The translations under genes and the position numbers were made by a program. Positions 26,601-39,107 of a DNA stretch of 64,000 nucleotides are shown in pieces (position 1 is the first letter of the stretch; each line of letters starts with the position of its first letter). Under the pieces are notes generated by a model, which had not been told where the DNA came from, made no database searches, and saw only the letters and a list, made by a program, of their open reading frames with translations. The stretch is taken from assembly GCA_034096865.1 (NCBI GenBank), contig JAWQFJ010001790.1, positions 321,502-385,501 on the forward strand. Direction: 5' to 3'. The DNA comes from Theodoxus fluviatilis (taxonomy: Eukaryota > Mollusca > Gastropoda > Cycloneritida > Neritidae).

Positions 26601-29600
26601 ATATTAACTCACTGGCAACGTAGGTTTTTCAAGCATTTTCAAAAATCTAACAAAAATAGAAAGCCATGAAATAATGACAAAAGCTATATATCAAATAAAA
26701 GATATTTATTCACTTAATTCAAACAAATCATGATCAAAATGTTTCAATGTGCATGATTTGAGTTATATCTACTGAAATAATGCATGTAATCAGCAAAAAA
26801 AAAAAAAAAAAAAAAGTTCAAAAATCGTCAGTCAAGTTGCAAGAATTGAAAAATGCTGGAATGGTACCTTCAAAAAAAAAAAATCTGAAATGCAAAAACA
26901 ATGCCAATATATTTACCTATATTCTGATAGCATTTGCAATATAAAAAAGGCACCTAGAAAAGAAAAATCACTATATAAATTGATAGATTTTCACGGAAAA
27001 GTAGTTGTCGGCCATTTTTGCAAAACATAGGGTGTTCACATAAAAAATTCACTGATTCAAACTCCCCTCAAAAGAAATCATAAAGAAAGGTAACTCACTG
27101 TGGAAAAGTGGTCCCTACATAATTCTAAACTGGAGTTGCCTCCCTTAGACCATTCGTGAAAATACAGGAATGCTTTGAAGGCAACGCCCCATATGAGGCG
27201 TTACGTTGCCAGAGAGTTAAAGCTACATAACAGCTTGGCAGGCATTTCCCAACCCACTGCATAATACACAACAACCAACATCAAAAAGGGAAATATGCGT
27301 TTCGTAACAACAGCTACTTACAAAATACACAGGAATGAGAGGACAGCTACTTATAAAGCACAGGACTGAGAGGACAGCTACTTACAAAATACAGGACTGA
27401 GTGGACAGCAGTAGTGACACACTGCCACAAACGAGGAGTTACCAGGAATGGGGTCCTTGGACGTGGCCTCAGCCTCCAGCACTTCATGCAGTAGCAGCTC
27501 CAGCACGTGGGGAAAGTAGAACAGCTCTGTGCAGCTCCGCGCCAGGTCCAGCGCATTCACCCCCAGGCTGCAGGCAAACAACATAGAAAGTGTCATGAAA
27601 CAAGAACAAGGAATGCAGCCCTTGAAAAGCCAGGGAAGCACACACTGCCTTCATCCCATGGTTGCAAACTACATGTGCATGGGGTACGTTAAAATGACAG
27701 AACCAATACACAAGTTCACAAACTCCTTTAACTCGTTAAACACCTGCCACAGCTGAGCAAGGCATTTACAATTTCCTCCTAAGGTAAAGAGAACTCCTGG
27801 ATTAAAAATTAACCACAAAGCAAAAGATCCAACTACCCTCTGAAGTAAAGAAAATGCTGTTCCTGTAGTCTCTGCTATCCTATAATTATGTCTTTAACAC
27901 TATAACCAGATGTGCTGTTGCAATGCTCGTGACAAAAGATAACATAAAAAAGAATGTACGTAACAAATATACTGCTGTACATATGTAAAAACATTTTAAG
28001 CAGTACCCTATTTCCAAAACTACTGAATTATGAAGTCAAAAACACTACATGTTTAAGAAATTTAAACTAATTTCTATGTTTTCCTAACATACTTACCAGT
28101 AGACAAACCAGTGATATATGACCTTTTGACCTCGAAAAGAGATTTTGCAAAAATCTTACCCACACGTGACTGCCTGCCCCGCCAATCCGAATGCTTTAGA
28201 CTCAGCAGGAAGCACGTCAACAAAGGGGAGGTAACTCCCCTTGCCACGTGATCGCTCTCGTCTATATAAGCATGAGCAGGCAGCACGTCGTTCTCTTGAC
28301 ATTGCCGAGATAACCCGAGCAAATGCACAAACGGGGAGGTGGGTGGGACAGTAATTTGTCTACTGGTAAGTATGTTAGGAAAACATAGAAATTAGTTTAA
28401 ATTTCTTAAAGTTTTCCCACATACTGTACCAGTAGACAAACCAGTGATATGATTGCCCAGCAATGGGCGGTGGGTTGTGCATAAACACCTGACCCAACAG
28501 AAAAAACTACTCACACTCAAACACGAAGAGCCAATCCGCAACAACCACTTGTTGATGCCCAAGGTGTCGTTGACATGACGAACCCGAACCTCACACAGTT
28601 AAAAGCGTGTGAACACAGTCACTGCACCAGCAGACCGCCCTCATAAAGTGAACCAAAGAGATACTCTTGGCAAACGCTACAGAGGTGGCAACCTTGCGGA
28701 GTACATGAGTCCGAGAGGCACCAGCAGAAGGATCAACAACACATTCTAGGGATACGACCTAGAAACGGAGAAGCAGAAAACCCATCCCACAGAGGAGGAA
28801 AGATCTGACTACGTGCAAAACAAACGAGAAAACAAGGAACTAGCCAGGTGATCCTGTGTTGGAAAGAAGCCAAGCAGAAAGGTTCAACAAGTGAACATTC
28901 GGATGGCCAATTCCCGAACGAGGTTGCACGAGAGTGCACGCAGAGAGATGAAGCTCGATGCGCTCCCCATCGGCCAGAGCCAGCAGATCAGGGAACCAGG
29001 AAGCTCCAGGCCAGAAAGGCGCGACCAGGATCATGCGAGGACGCTCCAGGGCGACCTTGGCCAACACCCTCGGAAGAAGCCGCGTGGGAGGGAAAGCGTA
29101 GACTTCCATGCCCGACCACGACCTAGCAAAGGCATCCCGCCCGAGAGCCTGTGGATCATGCATAGGGGAGAAGTAACACGGCAAACGCGTGTTGAACCGG
29201 GTGGCGAACAGATCCACCATCGGCTTGCCCCAGCGAAGCCACACCTGCTCTAGAGCCTGATGCGCTACAGTCCACTCTGTAGGCAGAACCTGATTCCTCC
29301 GGCTTAGGTGATCCGCCAGCACATTCAACTTTCCAGGAATGAATTCCGTGGAAATGGAAATGCCATGGGAATCAGCCCAAACCAGAATCTCCTCAGCTTT
29401 CAGAGACAATGACGTAGAAACTGTGCCTCCTTGATGCCGGAGATAACTCAGGCATGTGACATTGTCACCTGAGACTGTTACGTGCCGATTCCTCAAGACT
29501 GACCAGTAACCCCTGGAGAGAGAGAAAAACTGCTTCCATCTCCAGAAAGTTGATGTGCAGCCGCGACTCGCTCTGAGACCACAGACCGGACACCGAGTCC

Positions 29601-32600
29601 GTGTCTGTGTGCCCACCCCAACCGTTCCTCGAAGCGTCTGTGAACAGATAGACGATAGGACCCTGGGGACGGATAGGGACAGAAGAATGGAGCCACGTCA
29701 CGTCCATCCAACGCAAGGTGGCTTCCCGAAACCAGTCCCCCAGAAGCACCATCTGATCAAAATCGGAGCAGTCGGAGACCCGGCTGGCAAGCTGCCTCTG
29801 CAGGGGTCGTTTGGCGACCCGTGCCAAAGGCAACAGGGTAGCCATCGACTCCATCTTGCCAAGCAAGGAGAGAAGAGCACGATAGGGAGCGCTCTCCACA
29901 CCACGTAAGTGAGAGAGTAGGTCTGACAACGACCGCAACCTGTCCGCGGACGGACGGACAGAGAAGGCGAGAGTGTCGAACTGTGTCACATCTTTTGAAC
30001 GCTGGAGAAAATCGGTGTCACCAATATGTTAGAACCTAGTCTTTGGGGTCACCAGATGTCACAACCGTCTTGGGGTTGCTTGATGTTACAACCGTTATAT
30101 TTCTCTCTCAGATTCAGCCAAAGAAAAATAAACAGTTGTTAACAATATAATTATTTAATTATACAAAACATGAATCTTTGTAGTTCAATTAATCTCTGGC
30201 GATTTCAATCGCACTACCAAAACAGACACATCTCTGGCGACTTCAATCGCCCTGCCAAAACAGACAATTCTCTGGCGATTTCAATCGCACTACCAAAACA
30301 GACAAAATCTCTGGCGACTTCAATCGCCCTGCCAAAACAGACAATTCTCTGGCGATTTCAATCGCATTACCAAAACAGACACGGCCGGACAAGACGAACA
30401 CACAAACACACACAAAAACCCACAGAGGATAGCGTCTCTCTCTCTCTCTCTCTCTCCGGTGTACTCCAAGTTCAGAACAGTACAATAAGAATAAAAATGA
30501 AACGTCTTCACCTTGGTGGTGAGATCCTGCAGAGGATCTTCAGCTGTATCCTTGCTCGTGTCAACACTCAAAGTTCCATTTTCCATCTTGCCAATCCACT
30601 CCGTCGTCAGTCTTTCTGCTTCCCCTCCTCCCGATGCAGTCGTCGTTCTCCGATGACCTGGCGATGCGGCTATCCTTCTTCCCCTCCTCCTGATGTAGTC
30701 GTCGTTCTCTGATGACCTGGCGGTGCTGCCATCGTCCTTCTCCTCTTCTCCCTCTTCTTCTTCTTCTGCAATCTTTTTCTTATTCAATCGTCTTCCTCCT
30801 CTTCTTCTTCGTCCTCTTCCTCTGCTTCCTCTTCAATGGTCTTCTTCTTCTTCATCTTCTTCACAGATACCCTATCATCGTCTTAATTTCCGTGGTCCTC
30901 TCCCATCCTCACGAGCATGGACCCGGTCACTCCCGTCAGTCCTCTCCCGCCCTCACGAATATGAACCCGGACACTCTCATCGATGCAGGCGTCGGTCTGG
31001 GGGCCTGACGGTGCTGCTATCGATTTCCTCTTCATCTTCTTCTCGGATACAGAGCGTCGGTCTGGTGGCCTGACGGATCCGATATCCTTCTTCTTATTCA
31101 ATCGTCTTCCTTCTCTTCTTCTTCCCGTCCTCTTCTTCTTCAATCGTCTTCCTCCTCTTCTTCATCTTCTTCATGGATGCAGGTGTCGGTCTGGTAGCCT
31201 GACGGTTCTGCTATCCTCTTCCTCCTCTTCTTCAATCATCTTCTTCTTCCTCTTCTTCTTCCTCTTTCTCCTCCTCATCCTCTTGCTGCTGCTGGTCCAA
31301 CTCAACTGTTTTGCTCCCTCCTCCTTTTCGAATCCTTCTCCAACTCCGCTATTGGTGACGTTTTTTTCTAAAGCAACCTGCGTTGACGTCATTCCCTCTC
31401 CAAAACATGACGTTGTCCCGAACCTTTAGAATTCATCATTGCAAACATCTTGTTATCATACAGAACTAAATGCAGAATGACCCAAAAATACACAGAAATC
31501 TAAGTACAGAAATTCTTTCAGATTACTGATTAAACATTAAGAATTTCTGTACGTGACAAACTGCATGCCGAGGTACTGAAATGAAGTTGACGGAAGGAAG
31601 TCAGACTTTTTCAACGAGAAGTTGAAACCAAGGTCCTGTGCAAGTTGGACCACCGTTTCCGTGTCCTGGGCACACTGCCGAGACGAGCGATGTAAAATCA
31701 ACCAATCGTCCAGGTACATCCGCAAACGCACTCCCCTGCCCCTCACCAACATCGCCAACTGTTTGGTGATCTTGGTGAAAATGAAAGGGGCAGTAGACAG
31801 ACCGAAAGGCAGGGAAACGAATTGAAAAACCCGGTCTCCCCAGACGAAACGCAGATACTTCCACATGTCCGGATGCATCGAGACATGGAAGTACGCATCC
31901 TGCAGGTCCAATGACGTGGCACAATCGCCAGGGCGAATCGCATCACGCACCGACCTGGAAGACTCCATCTTAAAAGGCATCTCGCGAACAGACTTGTTCA
32001 ACCGCGAGAGGTCTAGAACCGGGCGAAACCCACCGGAATGTTTCGCAACCGCGAAAATTCTGGAGTAAAACCCCGGTGAGGCAAGAGACACCTCCTGAAC
32101 AACCTGCTTGACCAGCAGAGAAGCGACTTCCTCGTCCAACACCTTCACCTTCTCAGGGTGAAAGGGTTTAGGAAAAGCAAGAGGCTCAAGTGACAGACGC
32201 GGAGGAGTTGTGAACGGAATTTTATATCCGTCCCGCACCACCCTCAGAATAGCGCTGTCGTGAACTTGTCGACGCCACACGGCATAAGCCCGTTGCAGAG
32301 CGTGTGATCGCGTAGGAGAAGAACAAAGTCCGCGCGGCAGAAGACTGGGATCGTGCACCTGAAAGGGCCGAATCACAGCCGCGCCAAACGTTTCCTCACC
32401 GGAAGAGTCCACAGACAGAGAAAGATAGGAGGTTTGGTCAACCGACCCAACGTCCCACCCCTCTTCCGCAGCCGCAGTGGAACCAGGGTCCGAGAACCGA
32501 TCGTGCCAACTCGCTGGGCTCTGATCCGGTCGTTCTAGACTCGCCTCCCCACAGGGAGAAACACAGTCGACGACCTCGGAGCCAGAGGAGAACACAGACC

Positions 32601-35600
32601 CATGACCGCGCTGCACTGGTCCTCTTGACCATACAGAAGCGTGGGACCGGGGCCCATGGGAGTGCACAGAAAGGAGGGCGGCATGATCACCAGTCCAAGC
32701 AGTGCTTGCTGAATGGCTGGGAGCCACGCTCTGCCGTGACCCCACCGCCGAGATCGACCTTACGGGAGCGAGGTAAGGGCGGCACTCCGCCCTGCTCGAC
32801 CTGGCGGAAGCGCGGGGGCGGGGCACAGGGGAGTGCACGGGAAGGGAGGCGGCGCGCTCACCGAACCAAACAGCGCCAGCTGAAAGGCTGGGGGCAGCGC
32901 TCTGCCTAGGCCCCACCGCAGAGCTCGACCTTGCGGGAGCGCGGCGAGAGTGCCGCTCCGCCCTGCTCGACCTGATGGGCGCGCAGTGGGAGGAGTGCAC
33001 GGGAAGGGAGGCGGCACGCTCAACCGGACCAAGCAGTGTCAGCTGGATGGCCGGGAGCTCCGATCTGCCCTGGCCTAACCGCAAGCTCGACCTTGTGGGA
33101 GCGCGGTGGGAGGAGTGCATGGAAAGGGAGGCGGCACGCTCAACCGGACCAAGCAGTGACAGCTGGATGGCCGGGAGCTCCGATCTGCCCTGGCCTAACC
33201 GCAAGCTCGACCTCGCGGGAGCGCGGTGGGAGGCCTAACCGCAAGCTCGACCTTGGGGGAGCGCGGTGGGAGGCCTAACCGCAAGCTCGACCTTGGGGGA
33301 GCGCGGTGGGAGGCCTAACCGCAAGCTCGACCTCGCGGGAGCGCGGTGGGAGGCCTAACCGCAAGCTCGACCTTGGGGGAGCGCGGTGGGAGGCCTAACC
33401 GCAAGCTCGACCTTGGGGGAGCGCGGTGGGAGGCCTAACCGCAAGCTCGACCTTGCGGGAGCGCGGTGGGAGGCCTAACCGCAAGCTCGACCTCGCGGGA
33501 GCGCGGTGGGAGGCCTAACCGCAAGCTCGACCTCGCGGGAGCGCGGTGGGAGGAGTGCACGGGAAGAGAGGCGGCACGCTCTACCGAACCAAGCAGTGAC
33601 AGCTGGATGGCCGGGAGCTCCGCTCTATACGTACCAGACCGAGCCGACCTGCTCGCACCCTTGCCCAGGAGCCAGAAACCACAAATCCAGGCAAGGCAGG
33701 TCCCAGCCTGACCAGGCTGACCCGACCAGCCGGACACGCGGTGAGCAGGGTTCACGTAGTGTAAAAGGCTGAAAGCAAAACAAAACCGTGGTCTGACCTG
33801 CGGAAAGACAGAAGAGGAGAAGACAGCAAACGCCTCTCCCACATGCACGGGACAGGGGAGGGGCCGGGCTAGAAACCCCCCTCACCCCCACCCACCAACA
33901 GAGAAAGCAAATGCAGGCCCAGCACAGCGTCCACCATCTAGCAGACTGCGTGTTGGGCCTAACAACCACAGCGTGCCACGACCGAACTCCGCAGCGCCAC
34001 CTATCAAGACAGGAAACGCCGCGGAAACACGCTAAACCGACCGACACGTGAGCTCAAGAGAAGGAATGATTCTTTTAAGCAGAAACACTCACTCCTCATG
34101 AGCTAGAAAACCTCCCTTCTCCCAATGTCGCTGCCCCCCAGGGTGGCGACGTCAGAGTGCGCACCCACGCCAGCGTGAAGGAGGGACGCCCTTAATGCTC
34201 ACCCCCAGGCGCCCGGCCAGACGCCCGGGAATAGCGCACAAAGAGGTAACAACAGGGAACGCGAAGACAACCCTGATAAAACAAGAGGGCGATAGCCCCA
34301 AAATCTGCCTAGGCGCAGACGACGCGGCAAACGCCGTCCTTCGCCCCAAGGCAGACTGAGAAGCAGCAAGCAAAGACGCGAACGCCAAGTCTAACCAAAC
34401 AACGGTTAGACAAGGCAGCCGCCACCACCACCAGCCGAACGAGCAAACGCGGAAACAGCCGCAGAGTACACGTTCGAAACAGACCAAGTGGGAAAAACAG
34501 AACAGTTAACAGAAGCGTGCGAGAACGAAAAAATTCGCAGCGCCGACTGACGTCACAGGAACAACCGCGGGCACACGCGAAACGACAGCAAGACAAGCAA
34601 ACAAGCGAAACACCAGCCTGTCGTCGCTCCAAGACGAGCAACTACTCGCCAACCACCCGAGAACTAGCGCTTGCACGAAACGTCCAAGCGCCCAAGTCCC
34701 AAACACACACACAAGCGTTCAAACTAACGCAACAGTGCACGCCTCTATCCGTCCATCTTACCGAGGCGGGAAAGACGGAAGAGGCACGTGGAAGCGAGAC
34801 GCCATTACTGCGCACGGGACGCAAAACGTCCCGTACGTCGAGTAAGGCGAACAACACAGTGACAAGCGAAGACAAGCAAACAAGCAAACAGCAAGTCGTC
34901 GCTATCACTGAAAGAAAACGAGTAGCGACGCACCAAAGCTAACTACAAAGCCTCCAGCGCGTGCACTCAAAACAAAACAAAGCGACCAGCCAACGAAAAC
35001 GTCAAAACAGACGCAAGCAAAGCGGCAAGCCGCAAACTTCCCTTAAACTCCAGTGAAGGGAAACTGCAAACTCTACACTACACAAGTAGGCGAGGATAAT
35101 CCAATGCACGAGTAATCCACGTGCAAGCGAAACGCGACAGCAGTTTCGAAAAATGTCAAAGAGGACGACGTGCTGCCTGCTCATGCTTATATAGACGAGA
35201 GCGATCACGTGGCAAGGGGAGTTACCTCCCCTTTGTTGACGTGCTTCCTGCTGAGTCTAAAGCATTCGGATTGGCGGGGCAGGCAGTCACGTGTGGGTAA
35301 GATTTTTGCAAAATCTCTTTTCGAGGTCAAAAGGTCATATATCACTGGTTTGTCTACTGGTACAGTATGTGGGAAAACAGAAAGTTTTCACTGACAAAGC
35401 AATTTTTCCGATACTTGTACAGGCTATTAGCTGTGATACTTACATGTTATGTAGATTAGAACTATTCCATAACTTGTTCATACACAAACTTTGACTATGC
35501 AAAGAGTATGGAAAATTGTATGCACCATCATGTACACAATGTAATCAATGATGGGTCATCAGCCAAAATCAAGTCAATCAAACAATCAATCTGTCATGCT

Positions 35601-38600
35601 CTTGAAATGTGTTTATATTTGCTTCATGTTTATCAATAGTCTCTTCACCCCAACCCCATCCCTCTCTTTTCACCAAATGGAGGCACTTTTACTTACTTTC
35701 TCCTCAGAAGTTGTCTCAGTATATGGTGCAAGTAGATTTGACTCTGAAACACAAAAGTTAACAAATAAAGCAAAAAAAAACAACGTACACAATATAGAAA
35801 GTGTGGTTACTTCAATAACAAACTATACAAAATGTTCAAATTGCTCCAGAAGTTTTCTTCTGTGATTGGTGATATTTATTTATTCTTTTGAAAGTAAGGA
35901 AAGCTTTCACTAAAAAGATAAACAAACATATGCAGAGGTACACAGACATGCAGGCCGACATGCACAGACGCACAAGGCTTATTCAGGAGGCACAGCGCTG
36001 CGAAGCGCTCAACGCGCTTCACTCCTGAACTGCAATTTTGGGGCGTGCTTTACTTTGCGCTGTGCAGCACAGAGAAGCTCGCATCCAAGGTGATTCACAC
36101 GATTTTCAAAACGGCATCTACAATCCCGCACTAGCCGTCGATGCGTAAAATAACCCTCGGAAACACCATTATGAGACTGGAACAGGATTTATTTGCCCCA
36201 AGCGCTCTGTATGCGCGAGTAATGGCAGGTAAGGATGACACAATAGGGGACTTTATTCATGCAGAATACATTTAAACGTGCATAAATGATGCATGTGGCA
36301 AAGAGAACACTTTCTTTAGCGTCCAGCAACGCAACATGTGGCACAGAAGATTTACCTCCCTTTAACAAGTGAAGCGCTTCACTAAATTTGTAGGCGTTCA
36401 CGAGAAGCAAGGAGCGCTCATTTGCCAACATGAAGAGCGCTCATGCAGCGCTTCATACTCCTGAACAAGCCTACAGAGAGACAAAAAGGGAAGGGGAGAG
36501 ATTCACTCACAGTCCTTTCCAACATGCAGAGAGGGGAGCTGGCCTCAGTCTCCTGGCCAAGCTCTGTAGACAGGTTGTAGGGAACGGCATCACAGGCAGC
36601 ACCCAGAATCACAGCATCCTCGAACAGCACCGCTGTGGCACAAGACAGGCAATGTATCAATGTCATTTCCACAGCCTCGTTGTAGACACACAAAGAATGC
36701 TAGGACAGATAAAGGAATGCATCAACTTCTTTTCCAGAGCCTCATAATGTAACAATACAGAATGCTGGGAGAGAGAAAAGTATGCATGACTTTCACTTCC
36801 AGAGCCTCATAATGTAACAATACAGAATGCTGGGAGAGATAAAAGTATGCATGACTTTCACTTCCAGAGCCTCATAATGTAACAATACAGAATGCTGGGA
36901 GAGAAAAGTATGCATGACTTTCACTTCCAGAGCCTCATAATGTAACAATACAGAATGCTGGGAGAGAAAAGTATGCATGACTTTCACTTCCAGAGCCTCA
37001 TATTGTAGCAACACAAAGAATGCTGGGACAGGTAAGGGCAATGCATAAAATTCTGTTCCAGTGCTTATTTTACAGAAACACAAAGAATGCTAGGACAGGT
37101 AAACATGTTGTATGAAACAGCAGCATCCTTAAACAAAACGACTGCAACACAAGATAGGCAATGCATTACATTCATTCCCTCAGCTTCATGTTGTAATAAC
37201 TTTTTTAATGTTGGGAGACAGAAGGACAAGCCTTGTATGTTAAGCATATTCGTTTGCAGTCCATGATTTTAGTCTCCCAAGAGTGTTGGTCAGTGCAGGA
37301 ATGGAAACTTATCAGGCCAGATTACCAGCAAGTAAAAGTGAAGTCTGTTTTGAAACACAGGTTCCTGCTACTGTGTGTATTGTGTTAATGGAACTCAGGG
37401 AGAATGAATGACATTTGTGAGGACTCACCAAGTGGGTAGATATCCACCCTGAAAGGCAGCATGATTCTTTTGGACATGAAGTTATGGGCCTTGCCTTCAT
37501 TTCGTGGCATCAAGGGCAACCACACCTGCAAACAGCAATGACAGCTCTGTCACACGTTGTCACTGAAGTAGTCCAGAATAAGGATACAATAGACGGTGGA
37601 GGAAAAATGGTGAAGGAGTAGAAGAGACAGGACCATGATGCAAGCAAAGATCAGAAAAAATAAAACGAGTAGTGAGACCAGGAGGAGCAGGAGCAGAGAA
37701 ATAGAAATGGACACCAAGGAGGAGCAGAAGCATGAGCAGGTGGAGGACATGGATCGGGAGCAGCAATGGATGTAAGTGAAGTGGCAGAAGCTGCAGAGGA
37801 CCAGCAGCTGCTGCAGCAGAATCAACAACAGCAGCAGCAGCAGCAGGATCAACAACAGCGATGCAGCAGGATCAGCAACAGCAGCAGCTGCAACAGCAGG
37901 ATCAACAACAGCAGCAGCAGCAGCAGCAGGATCAACAACAGCGATGCAGCAGGATCAGCAACAGCAGCAGCAGCAGCAGCAGGAATGAAAGGAGCAAAAG
38001 AGACAGAATGCTGGCTGAGGAGCATCAGGAGTAGATGGAAAGAAGAAGTAAGGAGGAAAATCAGGAAGAGCTGTAGTAGAACATACAGAACAAAATGGAG
38101 GCAATGATGCAGCAGGAGAAAAGCAATGGAAGACGAGGGAAAAACAGCTGACAGAAGCAAACTCTTCCTTCCTCACCTTCATGCCATGAGCACCACAGCC
38201 CAGCCACAGTGCCTCCATCAGCTGCATCTTGCCCAGGTTGGCTCTTGACGTCGCCCACAGGTTTTCCACTGACGTGGCCACAGTGGAGGGTGGGGAGAAC
38301 GGCAACTGAATGGAGGAGCCACATCCAGGATCACTCTTATTTTGTTCATTCACACATTCATTTATTCATTCATTCATTCTTTATCAGGATAGCATTCCAA
38401 TGACACACACAAACTCCAAAACCTCATCACCCACTGTTCCCATGATGGAAAACTTTACATAATGGCGCTACTGTCCATGAGAAAAAGTTATGCCCCAAAT
38501 TGCATTAACAAACACTGCGCATGAGAAAAGATTAGCTGTGTATCAACCCAAGAAGTGTAGTTTTCATTTTGGCAGCAGCATCATATAACATCTGCTGTAA

Positions 38601-39051
38601 GGGCACTGTGGCAGCCTGCTCACTGGTCTGGGACGCTGCTCGTCTGAGTTGATGACGGGGCTGGAGCGGTCACGCTGGAACATCAGCAGTTTGCCCGACA
38701 CATTCAGCAGCATGCTCTCCGCCTCCCTGGAGGAGTGTTGGGCTTTGGTGCCTGAGTCAACAAACATACAGGGGGTGCTTTCATTAGCTTTGATACACCA
38801 CTTATGACATCTATTCCCACACTGTCTAAAGTCAAGAAATGAGAATGTTATATTCCAAGAATGCCACTATTTTGTTTGGCTTCAAAATAACATTTAGTCA
38901 TTTCATTTGTTCTAAGCTGCACATCTACTCTGTGATGTGCTGTATCCATTGATGTTTCCTGCGAGGTAATAAGCATCTCATTGAAGAAACCAATTCCTAT
39001 TCAAATACATCACAGTCACAGCAATGAATTTGTAATGAATTGGATGCATGG

Positions 39052-39107
<56 letters not shown>

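Larger units (their letters stand above)
28052..35378 (-). mobile_element. DIRS-type tyrosine-recombinase retroelement, 7.3 kb
   Basis: Coding is on the minus strand. From 5' to 3': right terminal repeat, repeat-rich first frame, RT, RNase H, a DIRS-type downstream domain, recombinase stub, internal complementary region, left terminal repeat. The inverted terminal repeats (28094-28291 and 35165-35362) are identical over 198 bp. DIRS elements replicate through a circle made with the internal complementary region and insert by tyrosine recombinase without target-site duplication; none is seen here. The copy is dead: it carries a nested LTR insertion in RT, a frameshift in RNase H and a nearly deleted recombinase. 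It lies in the RIC1 intron between exons q and r, antisense-free, that is in the same orientation as the gene. Confidence 0.87.

Noticed and set aside
34152..34942. Overlapping 70-140 codon frames on both strands as a DIRS gag
   Set aside because: Compositionally biased, no zinc knuckle or capsid motif, and equally open on the two strands.
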